A stretch of DNA of 64,000 nucleotides. Origin: Pseudophaeomoniella oleicola (Eukaryota > Ascomycota > Eurotiomycetes > Phaeomoniellales > Phaeomoniellaceae). The notes below the pieces were generated by a model. That model searched no databases, was not told the origin of the DNA, and saw nothing but the letters and a program-made list of their open reading frames with translations. The stretch's first letter is position 1; each line of letters opens with the position of its first letter. Location: contig QWDQ01000035.1 in NCBI GenBank assembly GCA_003868215.1, forward strand, positions 124,001-188,000. The letters are read 5' to 3'. This document shows positions 56,381 through 64,000 of the stretch, one piece after another. The position numbers and the translations under genes are program-made.

Positions 56381-56971
56381 GTTGAAAATTTATGTTTGCA
56401 GCCTCGTTCTCAGGCACGGACGCAATGCCAGCTCAGATCAAGTAGACTGAGGAGCGATTTCTGGAATCCACTTCACAGGTGCTATACGTTGACGACAATG
56501 GCAAGTTTGGTGTTGTATGCGCAACGGAACAAATTCCCTTTTTCCTGGAGCTTGCGAGTTCTTATCGATAAAAAGTGCTTCATTGGCGGGTCCCACCATT
56601 TCTGGTGTGGTCTGGGCCAATTGAGATAGGAAGACGGAGATCACCCCTCCATTTGCCATTCATATTGCCGTCTTTCATGTTAAAAAATTCTCTCGAGCTG
56701 GCCATTTATCTCTCTGTGACTGTGATGAAGTGGCTGACTTAGATGTTATACTGACAGCCCTATATTCCTGGCTCTTCGCTTGTTTTGATCGCCATTCTAC
56801 CTGAGGAACCCTGTTTATATCTACATTGGGACAGACCGGTGATCGCCGACCGAGCAGACCATCAAACCTTCATCTGGGGATTGACTCCTTGGAAACATCT
56901 AAAAGGATACACAAAAAGGGTATCTTTCAAGCTTGATACGTGTTCCTACCTGGTATTAAGAGGAGGGAAGT
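56381..56971. promoter_or_regulatory. Divergent promoter, PRP38 / aldehyde dehydrogenase
   Basis: These 591 bp lie between the two starts. No specific site was assigned. Confidence 0.45.
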
Positions 56972-58462
56972 ATGAGTGACCTACCACACGTGTCGAACTG
57001 GGTTGACGGCGCCCACACGTCGACCACTTCAGAGAGTCTGGTGCTCATCAACCCTGCCACTGAGGCACCGATTGCTACGATCGATGCCACTCCTCGGGAA
57101 GTTGTGGATGACATCGTATCTAAATCCTTACTCAACTTCAAGAATGGACCATGGTCACGAGCGGATGCGTCCGATCGATTCGCCGTCTTGGCTAAAGCAG
57201 CCTCATTGCTACGAGCCCGGATCCCGGAGTTCGTGGATCTAGAAGTCCGTCAGACTGGACGGCCTGTTCGAGAAATGCGTGCCCAACTCGCCCGTATACC
57301 AGAGTGGCTGGAATACTTCGCTAGCCTGGGTCGGGTGAACGAAGGCGCTGTAACACCATTCAAAGGACCCGTCGTGAACACCCTCACTCGTCTTCCTCTA
57401 GGCGTTGTCGCGCAGGTCACACCTTGGAACCATCCTCTCCTCATTGCGACCAAAAAGATCGGTGCGGCTCTTGCTGCTGGAAATGTGGTTATTGTCAAGC
57501 CTTCCGAGCTTGCGCCCTTATCTGTCTTGAAGATGGGAGCATTATTCAAAGAAGCAGGTCTTCCAGATGGGACGTTGCAGATTATCTCTGGCTATGGCCG
57601 AGATACCGGGAAATTCTTGTGTGAGAATCCCAATCTTGCCAAAATCGACTTGACAGGAGGACTTGCGACCTACAAGGCTATTGCTCCCTCAGCCGGGGAG
57701 CATATGATACCAATAACAGCAGAATTAGGTGGGAAAGCTCCGGTCTGCATTTTCCCGAGCATGGATATTGAGCAGGCAGTCAAGGCAGCGCTGTTTGCCA
57801 GTTTTATTGCCAGTGGACAGACCTGCGTTACCGGAAGCAGGTTGTTGGTCCACACGGACATCTATGACGAGTTCGTGAAGTTGTTAGAGAAGAGAACCAG
57901 GAACTTACGGATCGGAAATCCCACCGATCTACAGACGCAGATAGGCGCAGTGATAGCCAAATCTGCCGTGGAGAGATGCTCAGGCTTCGTATCGCGAGCC
58001 GTCGACGAAGGCGGCAAAGTCCTCTGCGGCGGCAAACCAACGACCGTAGATGGGAAAGGCTTCTTCTTCGAACCAACTCTGATCGAAACGCACTCGCAAT
58101 CCGACCTCTCCTGCAACGAAGTCTTCGGCCCCGTCATCGCGCTGCTCCGCTGTGACTCCGAAGAGGCCATCATCGAAACCGCGAACGGCACAGCTTTCGC
58201 GCTCGGGGCCTCGGTCTGGACGCAGGACTTTACGCAGGCCCACCGCGTCGCCGACAAGATCGAGGCCGGCATCGTGTGGGTCAACGGCCATCACCTCAAC
58301 GATCCGTCATCGCCGTGGGGTGGATTCAAGGAGAGCGGGATGGGGAAAGAGAATGGCAGGGAAGCTTACGAGAGTTATACCAAGGTCAAAAGCACCGTGT
58401 TCAACTACGGTGTTGTTCCTACGTGGTTTGACGATGAGGTCAAGGATGCTAGATACGGGTAG
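56972..58462 (+). CDS. Aldehyde dehydrogenase (NAD(P)-dependent)
   Basis: This is a single-exon, 496-residue protein of normal family length. It has the NAD-binding TPWNHPLLIATKKIGAALAA, the general base Glu in ITAELGGKAP (about 250), the catalytic Cys in ASGQTCVTGSRLLV (about 285), CNEVFGPVIALLRC and the end PWGGFKESGMGKENG. The glycine turn before the Glu reads DLTGGLATYKAIA where most relatives have TGGTATGK or TGSTxxGK, so the cofactor pocket may be slightly changed. Family members of this sort oxidise small aliphatic, betaine-type or amino aldehydes; the substrate is not resolved. The last 300 bases are more GC-rich than the first half. There is no obvious functional link to PRP38. Confidence 0.92.
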   Translation: MSDLPHVSNWVDGAHTSTTSESLVLINPATEAPIATIDATPREVVDDIVSKSLLNFKNGPWSRADASDRFAVLAKAASLLRARIPEFVDLEVRQTGRPVREMRAQLARIPEWLEYFASLGRVNEGAVTPFKGPVVNTLTRLPLGVVAQVTPWNHPLLIATKKIGAALAAGNVVIVKPSELAPLSVLKMGALFKEAGLPDGTLQIISGYGRDTGKFLCENPNLAKIDLTGGLATYKAIAPSAGEHMIPITAELGGKAPVCIFPSMDIEQAVKAALFASFIASGQTCVTGSRLLVHTDIYDEFVKLLEKRTRNLRIGNPTDLQTQIGAVIAKSAVERCSGFVSRAVDEGGKVLCGGKPTTVDGKGFFFEPTLIETHSQSDLSCNEVFGPVIALLRCDSEEAIIETANGTAFALGASVWTQDFTQAHRVADKIEAGIVWVNGHHLNDPSSPWGGFKESGMGKENGREAYESYTKVKSTVFNYGVVPTWFDDEVKDARYG

Positions 58463-60523
58463 ACCTAATATCACTGGCTCTGAAAACTTCCGATGTCTAA
58501 ACTATGTTGATCTTGGAAAAGGAGATGATATCCTGGTCTTTTCCCTGATCTTGATTGCTCTTGCAATGTATCTACAACTATGCTCTTCCCCTCCCCCCTC
58601 ATGCATAGCTGTACACCCTAGAATCATATATTACACGTCTACCTCAAGACCAATGCAAGCCATCGTTGCTTTCCCCAGCAACAAACTCTGCCCTACCCCT
58701 ATAAACCTCTTATCTTCAAGTCTGAAGAAATCCGACCAGCATATAATACCCCATTCCTACTTTTCTGTCTTGATCTTGTCGGTATGTAATTAAGTTACCC
58801 ATGAAGAAATGATGATTGCTTGGAAAAGACACCACGGATTTCTGCATGCGCTGCTGCATCCAGCACATCTAATTAGGAGATTAATCAAAAGGTGGAAACA
58901 CAGCCATTGATCTCTGTTAAGTTAATTAGTACTAATGCAGTTGCGGCGATCTCATATCTGATATGAGATGATATGAGCAAAGCAACAATTGACCGCGCTT
59001 AAGTTCGGACTGGCGAAATTGTCTGTTGTGAACTTTTCAGGCAAGTTAAGTTAGTTAATCAAGGCTTGTTTGTTTAATCAGTCATTAATACTTAGGGGAG
59101 CTTTGAGATGAAAGATGGCTAAGTTGGATCACGATAGCCTCAGGACGGACGCGGTTATTAGATAGAAGAACACCGGCGTTGATTGATCTGTTTGATTCGA
59201 TTATGACCAGACTGGGCACAGCTGTTTTGTTTCAATGTAGATGTCAGAGATCATTGGTGTAAAAAATGGTCGGGCAATGGACTCCAGGTTAACGTTACCC
59301 CAAGTATCATGTATAATAGAGTGTTGACACTGGTCAAGGATTGTAACTAATTGGATTGTGATCAACCCGCAGTTGAGATGAGATAGAACGATCGACCATT
59401 ATTTCCAATCTACAACCGTTACTCGCTATTTCCGACGATATACTAATTAACTACTACGTACAATATAGATCTCCGGGAGCTCAGGAGAGACCTTCACGAT
59501 CTGCTTTCAGTTGCAACTTATTTACCTGCACCTAAGTTGATCCCTAAGATATTTGACCTCACGTAATAATTACCTTAAGTTAGTTATACTGAGCACAACT
59601 GAAGCCGGCATCCCCCCAGCCACTGCCGAACATTCCAACTTTAATCGACAATGGCATAGTCGAGAACATCTGGTAACAATTGGGGAACAAAGTAGAAACT
59701 CATTAACGCCAACCGTCGAGAAAGTTTGGAACTATTTCCTGATGCGGGAGAGATGATGACGATGATGATGGATTTTGATGGATGAACAACACCGGTTGCC
59801 CCATCGATCTGAGATGGCGATAATAGGATAGGATAGAAATACAATAGGATGGGATAGGATAGGATAGGATAGGATAGGATAGGATAGAAATACAATAGGA
59901 TAGGATAGGATAGGATAGGATAGGATAGGATAGGATAGGCGAGGATAGGATAGGATAGGCGAAGATAGGATAGGATAGGGGGGAAAGTAAACCAACCAAA
60001 TCAACTAAAATCACCTACTACGTAGTACTTAGGTACCTAGATTACCTGCTCACAGTTAAGCAGTTAAACCTGGCTGGTTACCTAGCACTTGCGACTTGGA
60101 CGTGGATAAACAGAACAAAGGCAACTTCCCAATTTCTTTTCCCACGACGGTTTCCACCTTAGCGCGCAAATTACGGCTTGTAAAAAAGTAGACAGTTAAG
60201 AAACAGGATAAACTAATGATTATTAACTTGTGCAAATCCATCTAATCATCTTCGTGTTGCGATTGATTTATTGCCCATTCTTCTTCTTTTCCTTCTTGCG
60301 ACGGTGATTTGATCCCAATGCGCGATAGGGAGAGTGACCAGTCAGTCGAGTCGTCTCATGTTCAACAAATAATCCTTCTCTCTCGCCTATCCGACTCTGA
60401 CGTTGTTTACGCCTTCTTGTCCATAGCAACACGCTTCAAATAGAGGGGCAGGGCTCTACTGTACATACGTACTCGTTGCTGCTTCAATCGAGCTCCCCTG
60501 CGCAAAGTCGCAAAATTGTCAAC
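58463..60523. other. Intergenic with TTAGTTAA-rich DNA and a microsatellite
   Basis: About 2 kb without a supported gene. It is AT-rich with many TTAAGTTAGTTA-type words (58915-59080, 59440-59590). The pentanucleotide array at 59823..59980 is listed apart. TACTACGTAGTA (60016..60027) and TAGGTACCTA (60030..60039) follow it. Confidence 0.55.
59823..59980. repeat. (ATAGG)n pentanucleotide microsatellite
   Basis: About 150 bp of AGGAT/ATAGG units on the plus strand. The word GAAATACAA breaks the array twice in the same way (near 59835 and 59886), so part of the array was copied as a larger block of about 50 bp. It is not a telomere repeat. Confidence 0.95.
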
Positions 60524-61903
60524 ATGGTTCTTCTATCGTCTGGCCATGTTACAATCATCCTATCTTCTATCCTCGTGTCGCTATTCACTTTCCTACTTTT
60601 CATGTCAGGATATGTCCTACAACAACAGACGGTAAAATCGTTACAAGAAGCTATACATCCTCCACCGTTACCATCACCCACGCTTCCGACCTACTTTTCC
60701 GACCTAGACAATACTACCGATGCGTTCAGAGATGCGGAACGGGAGAGCGCGGCGCTGGCGGAAGAGAAGGAGGGACTCTTCAAACCCATAAGAGGAAGTT
60801 CAAGGCAAGAGGTGATGGATTATGTGAAAACGGTATTGCCTGCTGGTGTGGAAATGAAGCAGATCCAGATATCGGATGCCAATGCTGGCGTCGTGGAAGC
60901 TCAGCTTGAGGGTGCTCCAAAGGACCAAGACCCCTCCAAGACCGAGAAAACCGTCTCTGAGCCTCTCGTTAGCGAATTCAATACCGCACAACAGGAAGAG
61001 CTCACAGGCGGCGAGGAGTCGGAGGAGAAACCCGAATCACCGTTGGCATACCTCACACTGGCGTCGCATCCTTCGGCCATTTGCTCATCGATCCTCCTAT
61101 ACTCTCATCTGTCTTTCTTCGCATCATTTGTTCCCAATCGCCTCGTCGTTTATCCATCCTTTTGGGATGACCCAGAAGTGGCCAGCGACTCACACAGCAC
61201 CGCGTTGGCATTGCTTAAGAAGGCTGTTCACGACCACCAAATCTCCATTCTTCCTGTCCGACTGCCTGCAGAACTCCCCGTTTCCGACCTGACCACGACG
61301 GAATTAGAACTCGCCATGTTATCATCTCTTACCCCGGCTACTTTCTCGACGCTCAACACCCACCCCAGCGTCTTTCTATATATCCGAGGTCCAGGCCTCT
61401 TGACAGATGCGTCGCTGCTTGATCGTGTCATTAGCTCCCCGACTACGGGAGATTGGACACCCATTCCAAGTCCAACATCCCCTGCGTTCTTCCCCGAGGA
61501 ATCTAGCCATAATGCACCACCGTCTCATCTCCTTATTCAACTCGCTTCATCTCCTTCTGCTCCCAAAGAACGACAGATCTCATTCAACAAACCCACATCG
61601 AAATCAACGTCGGCGCTTGTGCTATCTGCCATAACGTCTAATGGGAAGCACGTTTCGGATCTAGATATCGAGGCCAAAGCTTCTCGTGGTAGCGGCGTCG
61701 CCTACATCCTTTTCTCCGAGGACGACATGAAGCATCGCAGGGGCGAAAAGGAATGGTATAACGGCGTATTCGAACGCTATGACAGAGGCAGCAGGGAAGT
61801 ATGTCCATCAGACATCGAGAAGATTCTCGAGAACAAAGGCTGGGCAGGCCAGAACGAGGGCGGGTTAAGGGTGGGTGGTAAGGATAGAGGAAGAGGTTGG
61901 TAA
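60524..61903 (+). CDS. Type II membrane protein, possibly GT8-like
   Basis: This is a single-exon, 459-residue protein starting at ATG 60524 (MVLLSSGHVTIILSS). A single membrane anchor (about residues 8-33) is followed by a Pro/Glu-rich stem and a globular part starting SPLAYLTLASHPSAICSSIL near residue 175. That start, then RLVVYPSFWDDP and FLYIRGPGLLTDASLLDRVI, recalls the layout of fungal GT8/GNT1-type glycosyltransferases (donor fold start, then the strand that normally bears DxD). No DxD is visible, so it may be inactive or a different family. The C-terminus is conserved-looking (EKEWYNGVFERYDRGSREVC). It likely sits in the Golgi or ER facing the lumen. The family call is weak; that the gene is real is clear. 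Confidence 0.6.
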   Translation: MVLLSSGHVTIILSSILVSLFTFLLFMSGYVLQQQTVKSLQEAIHPPPLPSPTLPTYFSDLDNTTDAFRDAERESAALAEEKEGLFKPIRGSSRQEVMDYVKTVLPAGVEMKQIQISDANAGVVEAQLEGAPKDQDPSKTEKTVSEPLVSEFNTAQQEELTGGEESEEKPESPLAYLTLASHPSAICSSILLYSHLSFFASFVPNRLVVYPSFWDDPEVASDSHSTALALLKKAVHDHQISILPVRLPAELPVSDLTTTELELAMLSSLTPATFSTLNTHPSVFLYIRGPGLLTDASLLDRVISSPTTGDWTPIPSPTSPAFFPEESSHNAPPSHLLIQLASSPSAPKERQISFNKPTSKSTSALVLSAITSNGKHVSDLDIEAKASRGSGVAYILFSEDDMKHRRGEKEWYNGVFERYDRGSREVCPSDIEKILENKGWAGQNEGGLRVGGKDRGRGW

Positions 61904-62564
61904 TCGTCGTTCGCTGTTTGGCTCTTGCTCTTTCTGTTGTCTTCACGTTGCATCCGCGATATTTTTGGGACAAGCGTACCTGTTTCTAACGGCATCAAAC
62001 GACACTTTTGGATCTGTGTTATGTTCTTTTCTTCTCTTTTCTTCTGCCGTCGCCCCATTTCTTCCTCCGTCTTTCGGGAGCCTGTTTTATGCATATACAT
62101 TGTATTCCTTGATCTTCTCTTCTTGGGACTACCTCTGGGGCTATAGGTAGATGTCACTGTTTTTTCTCCGTTGGATCAATTTGCAGCTTGTATCGGGCGT
62201 AGCTTAGATCAGAGAGAGATATATATATATACCCCCGCCGATCCCTCCCAAGGCACCACGATGCGCAAGCTACGTGGTCCGGTGAGCGAAGCAATGAGAC
62301 AAATGTTACGAATCAAGAACATCCCTACCATCGACCTTGTAGGCTGACTTCGTGACTGGGAAGGGGTAACCTAGGTACAGTTACAGTACGGCTACGGCGG
62401 TCAAAGCGGCCAAATATGAAACCTCCGTGCTCGCTTCCCCTCCCCCACCCCAAAATTTATTTTTACGATATTGATTGACAGGCAATTTCTCGAAGCCGCC
62501 GTGCCACGATATATCCAGCCATCCAGCCAGTCATCACCCAAAAACCTGGCTTTGGGGAGGGAAA
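61904..62564. other. Intergenic, membrane protein gene to RMT2
   Basis: This is a T-rich 3' flank, then an AT dinucleotide tract (62218-62231), ACCTAGGT (62369..62376) and a C-rich promoter segment. No gene was recognised. Confidence 0.5.
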
Positions 62565-63869
62565 ATGTCCGCCACAACAGTCGATCCCTCCGCTTTCGCG
62601 GTCGACACCGACACCCGAGTCCAAGAGATCTTGTTGGCGGCGTCGAACCACGATGTAGTGACGCTGGAACAACTGTTGCGCGACTACGAATTTCCCGATT
62701 GTAACGCCGTGGATGTGCAGGATTCGGAGACGGGGTTCTGTCCGTTACATGCGGCCGTTGCGGCTTGTGATGTTTCTGATGATGACGACGACGATGACGA
62801 TGATACCGACGGCAAAGCAGAAGGAGGAGAAGGGAGCGTCCCGCACGATGCTAACGGGCTGAGCGCACAGGAAGATCTGGTAGCTGGCGCAAGAGAGACG
62901 ATCCAGTGCTTGTTGCAGAACGGGGCGATCTGGAATCAGTTGGACGCGAGTGGGAATACGCCCGGGTGTCTGGCGCTGGAGCTCGGGTTGAGGGAATTGT
63001 ACGGGTTGATGGTTGATGCGGGTGTGAGAGCGGAAGTGCTTCTCAATCGCCTTCAGGGGTATGAACAGCTCGATGATGATGATGATGATGATGAGGAAGG
63101 AGAAGGGAAAGATGCGGAGATTGAGAAAGAGGCGCAAGACTCGGTGGAGACTACGGATGTGATAAAGACGCAAAGTATTTCCGCTGCGCAGCAAGACGAT
63201 GGGGACGTACCGAGCGAACGATACCTGGCATCTGCTCTAACGCATACGGGTGACAAGCTGTTGGATGACCAGAACAATGGTGTCATGATGGAATGGGAGG
63301 CAGGAATCATGAAGCGCTCGGCCGATGCATTACTCGACAGACCGGATCTGACAATCCTGAACATCGGATTTGGCATGGGGATTATCGACAGCTATATACA
63401 GGAACACACCAACAAGCCAGCCGCACACCACATAATCGAAGCCCATCCTTCTGTCCTTGCTGATATGCGGGCAAAAGGCTGGTTTGAAAAAGCCAATGTA
63501 ACGATACACGAAGGGAAATGGCAGGATATCCTCCCCGACATGGTCGCTGAAAATCAAGTCTTCGACGCAATCTACTTCGACACCTTCGCCGAAGACTATG
63601 CCCAATTCCGCGACTTCTTCTCTGAACATGTCATTGGAGTACTCGACCCCAGTGGCAAATGGAGTTTCTTCAATGGTATGGGTGCAGATCGTCAAATCAG
63701 TTACGACGTTTATCAAAAGGTCGTCGAGATCGATCTGTTTGAGTCTGGATTCGACGTAGAATGGTCTGATGTTGCAATACCAACACTGGAAAAGGAGTGG
63801 GAGGGTGTGAAACGAAAGTATTGGAATGTGGCCCAGTACCGCTTGCCTGTCTGCAAATTCATGGACTGA
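62565..63869 (+). CDS. RMT2: Protein arginine N-methyltransferase 2 (RMT2)
   Basis: This is a single-exon, 434-residue protein. The N-terminal ankyrin-like part includes ETGFCPLHAAVAACD and LLQNGAIWNQLDASGNTPGC. Two aspartate runs (about 71-79 and 168-175) lie in loops of this half. The methyltransferase half has ERYLASALTHTGDKLLDDQN, the SAM site LTILNIGFGMGIIDSYIQEH, HHIIEAHPSVLADMRAKGW, the family box FDAIYFDTFAEDYAQFRDFF and WSFFNGMGADRQISYDVYQK. Yeast Rmt2 methylates the delta nitrogen of an arginine in ribosomal protein uL11 (Rpl12). The start at 62565 matches the family; the in-frame upstream part has no ATG. Confidence 0.94.
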   Translation: MSATTVDPSAFAVDTDTRVQEILLAASNHDVVTLEQLLRDYEFPDCNAVDVQDSETGFCPLHAAVAACDVSDDDDDDDDDTDGKAEGGEGSVPHDANGLSAQEDLVAGARETIQCLLQNGAIWNQLDASGNTPGCLALELGLRELYGLMVDAGVRAEVLLNRLQGYEQLDDDDDDDEEGEGKDAEIEKEAQDSVETTDVIKTQSISAAQQDDGDVPSERYLASALTHTGDKLLDDQNNGVMMEWEAGIMKRSADALLDRPDLTILNIGFGMGIIDSYIQEHTNKPAAHHIIEAHPSVLADMRAKGWFEKANVTIHEGKWQDILPDMVAENQVFDAIYFDTFAEDYAQFRDFFSEHVIGVLDPSGKWSFFNGMGADRQISYDVYQKVVEIDLFESGFDVEWSDVAIPTLEKEWEGVKRKYWNVAQYRLPVCKFMD

Positions 63870-64000
63870 ACGAACATGTCTGCCGTTACGACAGTGAATT
63901 CACCATGAGGGACGATTGGAGGCCGCCTACTTCATTGATGTCTCTATTTTCGAGTACATCCTTGTCTGCACCTTTTAAGCAGACCTCGATGAGCGCCTTG

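Noticed and set aside
59823-59980. Internal telomere-like repeat
   Set aside because: The unit is ATAGG, not TTAGGG.

Overview
This window is nuclear DNA from a filamentous ascomycete (Pezizomycotina). The evidence is the gene content (SLP1-type SUN protein, DUF1770 protein, AlcR-like Zn2Cys6 regulator, SMG7/Est1-like protein, Ksp1-type kinase), the many short GT-AG introns of about 45-120 nt, moderate GC content and gene spacing of 0.3-2 kb. The class cannot be fixed by reading alone. I saw no CRISPR array, insertion sequence or recognisable transposon protein.

Layout. 0-9 kb: the 3' part of a MARVEL membrane protein, SLP1, a Spo12-like mitotic-exit protein, two tRNA-Ala(AGC) genes (one with an intron) and the 25S rRNA methyltransferase BMT5. 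9.4-14.6 kb: a divergent pair made of a UDP-glucose dehydrogenase (minus) and a GT4 glycosyltransferase with a C-terminal membrane anchor (plus). A CACGTG site lies in their shared promoter, and a diverged copy of that promoter lies after the GT4 gene. 15-24.5 kb: an AIM9/APH-family kinase-like protein, an Est1/SMG7 protein, adenosine kinase and a DUF1770 protein. 25-37 kb: nuclear and core genes, namely a WHIM-domain chromatin factor, RPL2, a BAR protein and a Snf2/Sth1 remodeller. 37.6-44.2 kb: a possible small accessory cluster of a Zn2Cys6 regulator, an NmrA/isoflavone-reductase-like enzyme and an MFS transporter, with CGG-type sites in the promoter between enzyme and transporter. 44.2-50.8 kb: a 5.3 kb gene-free stretch followed by a long pyrimidine-rich leader. 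50.8-64 kb: a Ksp1/Ran1-like kinase, an ACAD10/11-like acyl-CoA dehydrogenase, PRP38, an aldehyde dehydrogenase, a type II membrane protein and the arginine methyltransferase RMT2.

Most genes are single housekeeping genes with no shared pathway. Two sets look functionally linked. The first is the UDP-glucose dehydrogenase/GT4 pair: one makes UDP-glucuronate, and the other could use it on a lipid or glycan at a membrane, possibly under phosphate control. The second is the regulator/reductase/transporter trio. Exon borders were placed by eye from GT-AG signals, reading frame and family conservation. Starts marked as uncertain may be wrong by one exon.
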